DNA from: Marinagarivorans sp.
Lineage (GTDB): Bacteria > Pseudomonadota > Gammaproteobacteria > Pseudomonadales > Cellvibrionaceae
NCBI GenBank assembly: GCA_028281865.1
Contig: JANQJB010000036.1
Coordinates: 17,351-81,350, forward strand
Direction: 5' to 3'
DNA: 64,000 nucleotides
Every line of letters starts with the position of its first letter. Positions within the stretch are counted from its first letter, which is position 1. The notes below the pieces were generated by a model that saw only the letters and a list, made by a program, of their open reading frames with translations, was not told the origin of the DNA and ran no database searches. Below are positions 34,793 through 43,671 of this stretch, in pieces. A program made the translations under genes and the position numbers.

Positions 34793-34940
34793 GAGAAAAA
34801 TACACGACGGTATAATAGTTGATTTTTGAGTACGAACTCACCTTTTATAGTATAGGGGTATAGTGCTGAAGATGAGAAATGAATCGCTGCTAAATTCAGT
34901 TTAATTTTAAGCAGACTCTGATTAACTCCGATGAGAAACA

Positions 34941-36215
34941 ATGACGCTAAATAGCTACATAGACAATCAAAGTTTATTTACCGACAGCAAGTCGATTCTT
35001 AAAAAGCTTCTTTGGCTGAGAATTAGCATGTTGCAAGTGGCGCTGGTGATGCTGGGGCTTTATTTCCTACTGGTCGATAAGCAGCTACCTTATTTTGCCA
35101 TGTTAGCAACGATTGTTGGCAGTGTTTTTTATAGCCTTGTTGTTTTTGTACGACTTAAACCAGAGAAACAGATTTTTGAATGGGAAGTATTTTTCAATAT
35201 CTTGTTCGACGCGGCAATTTTGGTTATTTTGGTTTCTATGTCAGGGCGTGCGTCTAATCCATTTATCTATTATTTGTTGGTGCTAGTTGCAATTAATGCA
35301 ACAATTTTTTCTCGGTTAATTTGTTGGGTTTTTACTGCAACCGCTATCGTGGCTTATACTGCACTTTTATACTTTGACCTCGATGGCCATATGCATCATA
35401 TGTTTGATGATTTCCAGCTCCATTTGGTTGGCATGTGGATTAACTTTGTTGGCAGTGCAATTTTGGTAGCAGCCTTTGTTTCTTTTTTAGCAAAAATGCT
35501 GAGGGATCAACAAAGGCACTTGGCGGCCATTCGTGAAGAAAACTTAAAAAACGAACAACTCATTGGTATTGCCACTCTCTCAGCTTCTACTGTCCACGCG
35601 TTAGGCACACCGCTGTCTACTATGGCGGTGATTTTAGGTGAAAGTCTATTGGAAAAAAACGCTTTAGAGGAACAAGACACGAAAATGTTACTCGGTGAAG
35701 TGGAGCGCTGTAAAAAAACATTGAGTAAGTTATCGCTTTTAGCGAATAACGAAGCTCAAGAGCATAACAGGATATCGCTTTGTGATTTATTGAGCGATCT
35801 GAAAGAACATTATGACATTACCGTTCCGCGGATCATGCCTGAGTTTGAAATAAAAGACGAGAGTAAGTCGGTTTATTTTTATTCCGGAGCACTGCTTTTT
35901 CACGCAATCATAAATTTAATCGATAATGCGATTCAAGCCGCTAAGACGCGCGTATATGTTACGGGTTCGAAAGTAACAGAACAAAATGAGAAAAACTGGG
36001 TAGCGCTTGAAATAGTTGATGATGGTGATGGAATAACTAATGAAGTCGCATCAAATTGGGGTAAGCCGATGATGTCGGATGTCGAGCAAGGCTTGGGTAT
36101 CGGAGTTTTTCTGGCTAATAGCACAATAGAAAAATATGGTGGCCGACTAGATTATAAAAATAATATTGATGACTCGATAACACAGATCATAGTCAAATTG
36201 CCATGTGCAAAGTAA
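34941..36215 (+). CDS. regB: RegB/PrrB-type redox sensor histidine kinase
   Basis: A 424-residue membrane kinase with about six transmembrane helices in the first 185 residues. The SGRASNPF segment (about 100) resembles the quinone-binding GGxxNPF motif of RegB. The H-box TVHALGTPL (His 219) is the diagnostic RegB-type sequence, and the HATPase has NAIQAA, DDGDGI and GLGIGVFLA. Family members sense the quinone pool or redox state and phosphorylate RegA. The cognate regulator lies 34 nt downstream. Symbol given by family; orthology to RoxS/PrrB is equally possible. Confidence 0.88.
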   Translation: MTLNSYIDNQSLFTDSKSILKKLLWLRISMLQVALVMLGLYFLLVDKQLPYFAMLATIVGSVFYSLVVFVRLKPEKQIFEWEVFFNILFDAAILVILVSMSGRASNPFIYYLLVLVAINATIFSRLICWVFTATAIVAYTALLYFDLDGHMHHMFDDFQLHLVGMWINFVGSAILVAAFVSFLAKMLRDQQRHLAAIREENLKNEQLIGIATLSASTVHALGTPLSTMAVILGESLLEKNALEEQDTKMLLGEVERCKKTLSKLSLLANNEAQEHNRISLCDLLSDLKEHYDITVPRIMPEFEIKDESKSVYFYSGALLFHAIINLIDNAIQAAKTRVYVTGSKVTEQNEKNWVALEIVDDGDGITNEVASNWGKPMMSDVEQGLGIGVFLANSTIEKYGGRLDYKNNIDDSITQIIVKLPCAK

Positions 36216-36249
36216 ATGACATGTATCGCATTTTATTTTAGGCATTCAA

Positions 36250-36792
36250 ATGAAATTTAATGGGGAAAAACTCTTATATTTAGAAGACGATTTAGTGCTT
36301 GCAAAAGTTACCAAAAACGCATTATCCAAGCGAGGTTTAGAAGTTTGCCATTTTGAGAGTATTGCGGCTGTAAAAGCGTCGTCGGAGATTCAGCATTTTG
36401 ATTTTGCTATTTTAGATTTGAAACTTGAGGACGGCAATTCGCTTGAATTGATTGAGCAACTCAAAAGCGTTAATCACGACATTAGTATTCTCGTTTTAAC
36501 GGGTTATGCCAGTATTTCTACTGCGGTAAAAGCGGTCAAACTTGGTGCAACTAACTATCTGGCTAAACCAGCCACTGTTAGCCAGATACTCGCTTCTTTA
36601 ATCGACAATGTTCCTACAGAGTTCAATGAATCAATTGATGCAGAGGCCTATTCGGTGAAACGCTTAGAATGGGAGCATATTCAAAGAGTCTTGCAGGAGA
36701 ATAATGGGAATATTTCGGCGGCCGCTCGGCAACTCAAAATGCACCGCCGTACGCTTCAGCGAAAATTAAAGAAAAAACCTGTAGCGGAATGA
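36250..36792 (+). CDS. regA: RegA/PrrA/ActR-type response regulator
   Basis: A 180-residue regulator: receiver with Asp 56 (FAILDLKLEDGNS) and KPA, a short linker, and a Fis-type helix-turn-helix at the C-terminus (NGNISAAARQLKMHRRTLQRKL, split here as about 148-170). This two-domain size and HTH are specific to the RegA/PrrA/ActR family, which controls respiration and redox genes. Follows the RegB-like kinase by 34 nt, so the two form an operon. Confidence 0.92.
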   Translation: MKFNGEKLLYLEDDLVLAKVTKNALSKRGLEVCHFESIAAVKASSEIQHFDFAILDLKLEDGNSLELIEQLKSVNHDISILVLTGYASISTAVKAVKLGATNYLAKPATVSQILASLIDNVPTEFNESIDAEAYSVKRLEWEHIQRVLQENNGNISAAARQLKMHRRTLQRKLKKKPVAE

Positions 36793-36881
36793 CGCTAACA
36801 GCTGTATTTCGCCGTATCACTTAGATTATAATTTGCGGCTTTTAATTTCGTCACAACGTATACACTGAGGTCAAATCTAAG

Positions 36882-37694
36882 ATGTTCAAATTAGTGATGT
36901 TTAAAAACGCTATCGTTTTTGTGATTACTTCGTTCTGTTGGCTATCTTCTTTTGCAAGTGCTGAGGAAGAGCCGGGCTTTAAAGGTGACTTTGAATTGGG
37001 TTGGCTGACGACTGCGGGAAACACGGATACGGTTTCGACTAAAGCAAAGATAAAGGTCGACCATAACACGAAGTATTTGCGCAATAACTATATATTAGAA
37101 GGGTATTCAAGCAGCAGCGATGTCAGGGTCCCAAGTTCGGACAACCCGAACATTTTAGCGACAGTTAATCAAACCACCGCCGAAAAATACTTCGCTTCTA
37201 TGCGCAACGAATTTAAACTCAATAAAAAGCATTCTGCAATGTTTCTATTTTCTTCTTATGAGGATGATCGATTTTCAGGTTTTGATTATCAAGCATCAAT
37301 AGCAGCGGGTTATGCGAATAGGCTATTTCAATACGACCGCTCTCATTTTGACTACCGCGTCGGACCGGGTTATTCGGTAGCAAAAGAGATCACCGTTGAT
37401 GGAAACGACGTGATAATAGAGGAGGACACAGTAGAAACAGCGATCGTTCGCGTGGACCTTGAGTATGTATTTAATATTACTGAGAATGCAAAATTTGAAC
37501 AGAATGTCGCAAGCGAAATCGCGACGGACTCCGATAAAAATACTAAAACAAAATCTATTTCAGCCATTTCAGCTAATATTAATAAGTCTCTGGCGCTAAA
37601 AGCAGCATTTACAATAAATTATAATGACGTTGTACCAGCTGGGAAAAAGCAGGCTGACACGCAAAGCAGCTTTACGCTGGTCTATTCGTTCTAA
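36882..37694 (+). CDS. DUF481 outer-membrane beta-barrel protein (YdiY-like)
   Basis: A 270-residue exported protein: signal peptide ending near SFASAEE, then the DUF481 opening FKGDFELGWLTTAGNTDT and alternating beta strands (SAMFLFSSYEDDRFSG, FDYRVGPGYSV), finishing with an aromatic residue (LVYSF) as expected for outer-membrane barrels. Function of the family is not established. Two in-frame ATG codons (36882 and 36897) are possible starts. The sulfatase gene starts 15 nt after its stop, so the two are probably co-transcribed. Confidence 0.88.
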   Translation: MFKLVMFKNAIVFVITSFCWLSSFASAEEEPGFKGDFELGWLTTAGNTDTVSTKAKIKVDHNTKYLRNNYILEGYSSSSDVRVPSSDNPNILATVNQTTAEKYFASMRNEFKLNKKHSAMFLFSSYEDDRFSGFDYQASIAAGYANRLFQYDRSHFDYRVGPGYSVAKEITVDGNDVIIEEDTVETAIVRVDLEYVFNITENAKFEQNVASEIATDSDKNTKTKSISAISANINKSLALKAAFTINYNDVVPAGKKQADTQSSFTLVYSF

Positions 37695-37709
37695 GAGAGT
37701 ATTTCTGAA

Positions 37710-39476
37710 GTGCAAGTGATCGACAAAATTAAAGCATTAATACGACCATCGAAGCTCGTCGTTACACTTATTCTTTGTGTCCTGTCGGTTTCTTGCAGTC
37801 ATTCGAATTATATTCGACACGAATCTCAGCATTCCTTAAAACAAAATAAGTTGGAGAAAAGTAAACCCAATTTTGTCATAATTTTGGCCGATGACTTAGG
37901 TTTTACTGATGTAAATTATTTTGCGTCGAGGCTCGTCGGAAAAAAAACAATAAATAGTTTTTTCGAGACGCCGCAAATAGACTTACTCGCGTCGCAAGGT
38001 GCGTCGTTTAAACAGGCCTACGCTCACCAACTGTGCTCACCAACACGCGCTGCGCTATTGACAGGGAAAAACTCGGCAGAAATCGGTTTTACTACAGCGA
38101 TGCCTAGTCGCTCGTTGAGTTATTACGTAGCCAATTTACCGGTTCCGGAAAATTATCATCCGCTCGACGTTTTGGAGCACAAGGACGCTCTTAAGGAGGA
38201 GCCTGCATTAATTAACGGTATTAGCCTGTCAGCACTGCCGGCGGGAACCTCTCTGGATGCTGGATTAGATGAAACGACTTTTGCGGAAGCACTAGAGGGG
38301 TATAACTCTGCATTTGTTGGCAAGTGGCATATAGGTGGGCATGGCGCGAGCGGTTACCAGCCTCAAAACCAAGGTTTTAATGTGCTAGCCTACTACGACG
38401 CTGGTGGTTCGCATTATTATAATTGGGTGGAAAAATGGAATCGTAAGGCGCTATTGCACAAGAGCATGCCGCAGCAAGAGCTAGCGATTGGTGATGCGGG
38501 CTCTCCACCAACTCATGAATATTTAACCGACGATTTAACAGAAAAGTCTGTCAATTTTATTCGCGAAGCGGCACATTCTAGAAAACCCTTTTTGCTCTTT
38601 CTTTCACATTTTGCCGTCCATTCACCCTTGCAAGCGCCGAAAAAAGATGTCGAGTACTTTAACCGCAAGGCTAGCCGCGGTAAAGAGGGTAAAGGTAATG
38701 CAGCTTATGCTGCGATGGTTAAACGATTGGACAGCTCGGTGGGAACGATAATAGAGTCACTAAAAGCCAGTAATTTATACAATAATACTTATATTATATT
38801 CTTGTCGGATAATGGTGGTGTTGATTATCTGATAGGGAACAAGAAGCTTGCTGGCCATAAACCCAAAAACAATAATATCGACGGATTTTGGACACCGACA
38901 TCAAATGCCCCTCTAAAAGGTGGCAAAGCTACCTTATTTGAAGGTGGTGTGCGGGTGCCATTGATTATTTCGGGCCCAGGTATTGAAGCGGGGCAATGGG
39001 TAGATAGGCCGGTATTTGTGACGGACATTTTCCCGACCTTAGTCGAACTTTCAGGCTCTAAAATGAGCCAGCATCGGATAGAAGGGCAAAGCCTTTTATC
39101 TTTGATGAATATGAAGGGTTTCAAAAGCGAATACTCGCGCGATACTTATTATTGGCACTATCCATTCAATGTTATTGTTGAAAACCCAGACAATAATTTA
39201 CCTCTTTCACCCCATTCTGCTATACGAGTGGGACCATACAAGCTTATTGTCGATTGGCATGGAGAGCAGAAGCTCTACAACATAGACAAAGATCCGTTTG
39301 AAACAGACAATCTAGCGCTATCAGAGCCCAAGATTGTGCAAGTGTTGCAACAAAAGCTGGTCGATTGGATTAAAGCTAATGTCGCTCATCGCTATCGCGC
39401 GAAGCCCAACCCAGCTTACGATTCGCAGAACTCAAGCCGACCGGCCGCTACAAGGTTAAACCCCAGTTATTTCTGA
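37710..39476 (+). CDS. Lipoprotein sulfatase (S1 family)
   Basis: A 588-residue sulfatase, the longest of the six here. Lipobox LSVSC (Cys 29), metal motif LADDLGFTD (59-67), and CSPTR (109-113) as formylglycine site. The insertion between these (residues 72-90 and the 130-190 region before GKWHIGGHG) is longer than in its neighbours. SDNGGVDY and GGVRVPLII blocks are present. GTG start; no ATG occurs before the lipobox. It is the middle gene of an apparent DUF481-sulfatase-permease operon (gaps of 15 and 26 nt), well apart from the main sulfatase island. Confidence 0.92.
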   Translation: MQVIDKIKALIRPSKLVVTLILCVLSVSCSHSNYIRHESQHSLKQNKLEKSKPNFVIILADDLGFTDVNYFASRLVGKKTINSFFETPQIDLLASQGASFKQAYAHQLCSPTRAALLTGKNSAEIGFTTAMPSRSLSYYVANLPVPENYHPLDVLEHKDALKEEPALINGISLSALPAGTSLDAGLDETTFAEALEGYNSAFVGKWHIGGHGASGYQPQNQGFNVLAYYDAGGSHYYNWVEKWNRKALLHKSMPQQELAIGDAGSPPTHEYLTDDLTEKSVNFIREAAHSRKPFLLFLSHFAVHSPLQAPKKDVEYFNRKASRGKEGKGNAAYAAMVKRLDSSVGTIIESLKASNLYNNTYIIFLSDNGGVDYLIGNKKLAGHKPKNNNIDGFWTPTSNAPLKGGKATLFEGGVRVPLIISGPGIEAGQWVDRPVFVTDIFPTLVELSGSKMSQHRIEGQSLLSLMNMKGFKSEYSRDTYYWHYPFNVIVENPDNNLPLSPHSAIRVGPYKLIVDWHGEQKLYNIDKDPFETDNLALSEPKIVQVLQQKLVDWIKANVAHRYRAKPNPAYDSQNSSRPAATRLNPSYF

Positions 39477-39502
39477 CCAGTAATTGACGCTATAATGGGG
39501 CA

Positions 39503-40582
39503 ATGAGTGATATATCTAAGCATTCTTGTTGCCCATCGTCAGAAAAGTCCAACGACGATACTTGCAAAGCCCCTTCTAAGCGAGTGGATTACTTCTTTTG
39601 GAGCTGCGCACTTTCTGTGGTTGCTCTTTACGGTTTGCATCTCTCCTCTATTTCAGTTCCGTATGCGTGGTTGAATACGTTAATGCATTCAGTGCATCAG
39701 CTTTTAAATACCGTATGGTGGGGCATGCTAATAGGTGTGCTTATGGTGGGAGTGCTAGCAAAAATACCGCGCGAGTTCGTCATGTCGGTACTCGGAACAA
39801 ATAAAAGCAGCCTTAACAGCATTTTGCGCGCTACGGCTGCAGGAGTACTGCTGGACTTGTGTAGTCACGGTATTCTGATGGTGGGAGCGAAGCTCTACGA
39901 GCGCGGTGCAAACGTGGGGCAGATTATGGCGTTTTTATTAGCAAGCCCGTGGAATTCACTTTCGTTGACCGTTATTTTAATTGCATTAATTGGGTTTTGG
40001 TGGACCCTTGCTTTTATTTTCCTCTCGGCGCTTGTTGCAGTTTTTGTCGGTTTAATATTTGATTTTCTCACACGTAAAAATATATTGCCGCACAACCCTC
40101 ACGCCGTTCAAATTGATTCAAATTTTAATTTTACAGAGCAATGTAAAAAAAGTTTAATTGCTACCAAATTTGATTTAGCTTTTTTTTATTCTATGCTTCA
40201 AACAGGCTTAAGCGATTCAAAGATCGTTGTTCGGTGGACTTTATTCGGTATTTTATTGGCAAGCATTATTCGTGCATTTGTGTCCGAAGCTAATTTTGAA
40301 ACCTATTTTGGCCCAACTATTTTGGGGTTAATGTTCACAATCATCGCTGCCACTATAATTGAAGTCTGCTCAGAGGGCGCTACGCCCATTGCGGCGGATT
40401 TACTGAATAGAGCGGATGCACCCGGAAACAGTTTTGCATTTTTAATGGCGGGTGTCGCGACTGATTATACGGAAATTATGGTAATTAGAGATACTATGCG
40501 CTCATGGAAGATTGCGTTATTTCTACCATTAATTACGATTCCTCAAGTAGTTATTATCGCGGTGTTGTTAAATGCAACATAG
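39503..40582 (+). CDS. SO_0444/ArsP-type permease, putative metal efflux
   Basis: A 359-residue polytopic membrane protein with a Cys/His-containing N-terminus (HSCCPSSEKSNDDTC) that could bind metal ions. The motif LLDLCSHGILMVGAKLYERG and LLASPWNSLSLT match the permease family (ArsP_1-like) represented by SO_0444, suggested to export Cu/Zn or similar ions. About eight membrane helices in two halves, with an amphipathic linker (175-215). It starts 26 nt after the sulfatase. Substrate cannot be told from sequence. Confidence 0.82.
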   Translation: MSDISKHSCCPSSEKSNDDTCKAPSKRVDYFFWSCALSVVALYGLHLSSISVPYAWLNTLMHSVHQLLNTVWWGMLIGVLMVGVLAKIPREFVMSVLGTNKSSLNSILRATAAGVLLDLCSHGILMVGAKLYERGANVGQIMAFLLASPWNSLSLTVILIALIGFWWTLAFIFLSALVAVFVGLIFDFLTRKNILPHNPHAVQIDSNFNFTEQCKKSLIATKFDLAFFYSMLQTGLSDSKIVVRWTLFGILLASIIRAFVSEANFETYFGPTILGLMFTIIAATIIEVCSEGATPIAADLLNRADAPGNSFAFLMAGVATDYTEIMVIRDTMRSWKIALFLPLITIPQVVIIAVLLNAT

Positions 40583-40951
40583 CCAAGTTAAAAACATAAA
40601 TAGATATCTGTAATGCACAAAAACTTGTGCATGCACTAATTTAATTCACGAGGCTGACTAAATCTCTAGCCCGAAAAGTATAAATAGTGAGATAAAAATA
40701 AAGTTTTTAATCGGCTTTAATTATCTATATTTCAATCCTGTGACATCAACAAAGGGTAGAAACATGCCATTTATCGAAAATAGACGATCAATTGGCGCGT
40801 AAATCATTTAATTGTCTTATATAGTTATTTGGTGACTAGTAAACGATCTAAGTCATTCGATACACTGGAGTTAGGAAACAAGAATTTTTTATAAAAAGCT
40901 ATTAAAAATATTCATTTACAGCTAAAGGGTGGTATTTAAAGGGTTAGGGGG
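40583..40951. other. Intergenic region with hairpin and possible 12-codon leader
   Basis: 369 bp upstream of the ThDP-enzyme cluster. A perfect 8-bp stem with an AAAC loop lies at 40613-40632 (ATGCACAA/TTGTGCAT) but lacks a T-tract. A 12-codon frame (40764-40802) begins with ATG preceded by GGGTAGA. The rest is AT-rich and presumably holds the promoter for the downstream operon. Confidence 0.45.
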
Positions 40952-42802
40952 ATGAATATTATTGAAACTAGGTTCGCACACGCTGTGAACACGGGGCAAT
41001 CAATTGAGGCGGGCGAGCTCTTAATTGCCTATTTAGAAGCGCTGCATGTAGAGTTTGTTTTTGGTATTCCTGGCGGTGCTATCGAGCCGCTTTACAACGC
41101 TCTTGCCAGAAGCGAACGCGATGGTGGCCCTAAACCAATAATTACGCGGCATGAATCGGGTGCCGCTTTTATGGCCGATGGTTATGCACGAAATTCGGGC
41201 AAACTTGGCGTTTGTTGTGCTACCACCGGACCTGGTGCGACGAATTTAATTACGGGTGTTGCCTCTGCGCACGAAAATAATATCCCTCTTCTTGCAATAA
41301 CAGCGCAGACAGCGTTAAATAATTTTGGCAAACGCGCGTTTCAAGAATCCAGCGATACCGCTATCAATACCGTTGGAATGTTTCAGTATTGTACGCGTTA
41401 TAATACCTTGATTAGCCACATCGATCAGTTTGAAGCAAAGCTTGTCGCTGCATTAAATGTCGCATTAAAGTATCGGTTTCCCGTTCACCTTAGCGTACCT
41501 GTAGACGTGTTGCGGACAAAACTTTTGTATCGTCCCGACAACATTGTGCGTGCTCTTGATGAGCCCGTGCGATCATTGGATTGCGATTCTGTTAATAATT
41601 TATATGTAGAATTAACCGAAGCAAAAAAAGTCGTATTTGTTATTGGTAAAACTGCCGAGGAAGCTATTCCTTTAATATTGCGTGCAATTGATTTTTTTGA
41701 TGCCTTATTTGTAACGACTCCTGATGCAAAAGGTTTAATTAATACCTATCATATTCGTTACCGAGGTGTAATCGGCTTTGCTGGCCACGCGACAGCTTTC
41801 GAAACATTAATCGATCCAGATGTTGATACTGTAGTGTGTATCGGCGTATATATGAGTGAATGGTCGAGTAATGGCTGGGATCCTCATGCGCTTTTAAATC
41901 GACGTTTAATAAATATTGATTCTACAGAATTAGGGCTTACTCAGGCTCCGATGGCCCGCTTGCAAGTTTGTGGTGATTTTTCGAGTGTCTTTGAACATTT
42001 ATTAAATTTAGTTATTAAGTCATCCTCAAATATACAAACGGTTGAAACTTCCGAGATACGATTAGGTAAAAAACTTGCCTTTCGCGAAAATAAATGTGAG
42101 TTGTTTGAGAAGGGATGGGAAAAAAAACGTATCAAGCCTCAGTGGCTCGTTGGGCAATTACCTAACTTATTCCCCAGCGGAACCAAATATATTGCTGATA
42201 CGGGCAACAGTATGGCATGGGCGATTCACTATTTGAACCCTCAGACCCGACGCGTGATGGAACGCAGAGTGCCTGACAACGAGGACGAATATGACGATAG
42301 AGTGGGCTTTGGTCGGCGCAGCGTGTTTGGTGGTTTGTTTCAGGTTACGATTGAATTCGCGTCGATGGGTTGGGCCATAGCTGCTTCAATCGGAGCCGCA
42401 ATGGCGAATAAACAAAAACCTGTTGTTTGCTTAACCGGAGACGGCAGCGTGTTAATGAATGGCCAGGAAATTACTGTTGCTAAGGAGCAAGGCTTACCAG
42501 TGGCATTTATCGTTTTTAATGACAGTTTTCTCGGTATGGTTAAACACGGCCAAAAACTTGCAAAGGCTGAGCAGGTTGGGGTGCAATTGCCGCAGGTCAA
42601 TTTTGCAAAATTGGCGGAGTCCATGGGCGTTAAGGGAATTGAAGTACGAACACCTTCGGATTTTAGCCGGCTAATCAAAAACGGATTCAAATTAGATGGT
42701 GCACCAGTTTTATTCGACGTCCATATTGACCCTGAGCAGGTTCCGCCCATGTCTTTGAGAATAAAACAGTTGGCAAATTCAAATTTGATGACACAGAATT
42801 AA
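40952..42802 (+). CDS. ThDP-dependent acetolactate-synthase-like enzyme
   Basis: A 616-residue member of the pyruvate oxidase/acetolactate synthase large-subunit family. The catalytic Glu (RHESG, Glu 68), the GPGATNL block and the ThDP/Mg motif beginning GDGS (496) and continuing to FND are intact. No regulatory subunit gene (ilvH/ilvN) follows; instead two citrate-synthase-like genes and an asparagine synthetase do, which argues against a branched-chain amino acid role. Long inserts, for example the acidic DNEDEYDD region (about 443-450), separate it from standard IlvB. Expected chemistry: decarboxylation of a 2-oxoacid and C-C or C-N bond formation. GGGG precedes the ATG. Related enzymes include carboxyethylarginine synthase; the exact reaction is unknown. 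Confidence 0.85.
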   Translation: MNIIETRFAHAVNTGQSIEAGELLIAYLEALHVEFVFGIPGGAIEPLYNALARSERDGGPKPIITRHESGAAFMADGYARNSGKLGVCCATTGPGATNLITGVASAHENNIPLLAITAQTALNNFGKRAFQESSDTAINTVGMFQYCTRYNTLISHIDQFEAKLVAALNVALKYRFPVHLSVPVDVLRTKLLYRPDNIVRALDEPVRSLDCDSVNNLYVELTEAKKVVFVIGKTAEEAIPLILRAIDFFDALFVTTPDAKGLINTYHIRYRGVIGFAGHATAFETLIDPDVDTVVCIGVYMSEWSSNGWDPHALLNRRLINIDSTELGLTQAPMARLQVCGDFSSVFEHLLNLVIKSSSNIQTVETSEIRLGKKLAFRENKCELFEKGWEKKRIKPQWLVGQLPNLFPSGTKYIADTGNSMAWAIHYLNPQTRRVMERRVPDNEDEYDDRVGFGRRSVFGGLFQVTIEFASMGWAIAASIGAAMANKQKPVVCLTGDGSVLMNGQEITVAKEQGLPVAFIVFNDSFLGMVKHGQKLAKAEQVGVQLPQVNFAKLAESMGVKGIEVRTPSDFSRLIKNGFKLDGAPVLFDVHIDPEQVPPMSLRIKQLANSNLMTQN

Positions 42803-42894
42803 TACTGTATAAAATCCTCAAATGCTTGAGTATTCAAACGAGGTTGAAGTCGCAACCTTTATAAACTAAAAGTATAAATTGGATACAAAATCAA

Positions 42895-43671
42895 TTGAAA
42901 TTTAATAATAAGTTCACGACAAAAATTTGGAAAGAAATACCCTCTGATCAAAACCCCTACGTACCTAAGGCTACTCGTTTATATGGTTACGACACGTTCG
43001 AGTTGCTGAAAAAAAAATCTTTCATAGATGTGATTTTTCTTTTAATGCTTGGTGACCTGCCGACTAAGCATCAAACATTTTTGCTCGAAAAGTTAATGAT
43101 TTTTTTACTCAACCCCGGTCCACGTGATGTAGCTTGTCGAGCAGGGATGACAGCTGGAATCAGTAAATCTTTAAGCACAAATTTGTTGCCGATAGGCTTG
43201 ATGGCCGCAGGAGGTAAAGTAGGTGGTGGTGCAGAGGTAGAGGAAGCGATGCAATTTCTTATTAAGCACCATAACGAATGTCCCGAAAAAACTTCAGATC
43301 ATTATTTAAACCAAGTTGAGGAAAACGAAGGGCAAACCCGAATAGCCCCTGGATTTGGAAAATACTATGGTAGTCTCGATATTTTAGCTATGCGGTTTGC
43401 TGAATTACTTATGGCAAATAATCCGACTCAAGATGGGTATATAAAGTGGGCACATCACTTTGTCGAGCAGTCGTCAGAATATGATTATGGGTGGTTAAAA
43501 ACAGGGATCAGTGCCGCAGTGTTTTTAGATTTGAATATTAGACCTCGAGAGGGGTCAGGGCTTTATCAATTGTTAGTTGCACCTGGTATTTTGGCGCATG
43601 CGATGGAGCAGACACATCATCCGATAACGGCAATGCCTTTTGTTAGCGATGAGGACTATACGATTGAATAA
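42895..43671 (+). CDS. Citrate-synthase-like protein, subunit A
   Basis: A 258-residue protein with citrate synthase fold signatures: GYDTFELL, FIDVIFLLMLGDLP, GPRDVACRAGM and PGFGKYYGSLDILA. In citrate synthases the last block reads GFGH, with catalytic His; here it is GFGK (153-156). The HGGA block with the other catalytic His appears as GGKVGGGAE, also without His. It is about 60% of the usual length. It therefore probably acts only with its neighbour or has different chemistry. The start is TTG with no clear ribosome binding site, and no ATG is available in the open frame before conserved sequence. It lies 92 nt after the ThDP enzyme. Confidence 0.75.
   Translation: MKFNNKFTTKIWKEIPSDQNPYVPKATRLYGYDTFELLKKKSFIDVIFLLMLGDLPTKHQTFLLEKLMIFLLNPGPRDVACRAGMTAGISKSLSTNLLPIGLMAAGGKVGGGAEVEEAMQFLIKHHNECPEKTSDHYLNQVEENEGQTRIAPGFGKYYGSLDILAMRFAELLMANNPTQDGYIKWAHHFVEQSSEYDYGWLKTGISAAVFLDLNIRPREGSGLYQLLVAPGILAHAMEQTHHPITAMPFVSDEDYTIE
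43651..43655 (+). promoter_or_regulatory. Ribosome binding site for citrate-synthase-like subunit B
   Basis: GAGGA lies 8 nt before TTG at 43664, whose codon overlaps the upstream gene's end region. The in-frame ATG at 43649 has no comparable site upstream. Confidence 0.45.

Noticed and set aside
39491..39496. Perfect TATAAT before the permease gene
   Set aside because: It is only 7 nt before the start codon and has no -35 at proper spacing, so transcription from it would leave almost no leader.
40952..42802. Assignment as biosynthetic acetolactate synthase (ilvB)
   Set aside because: No regulatory subunit or other branched-chain genes nearby, and the neighbours point to another pathway.
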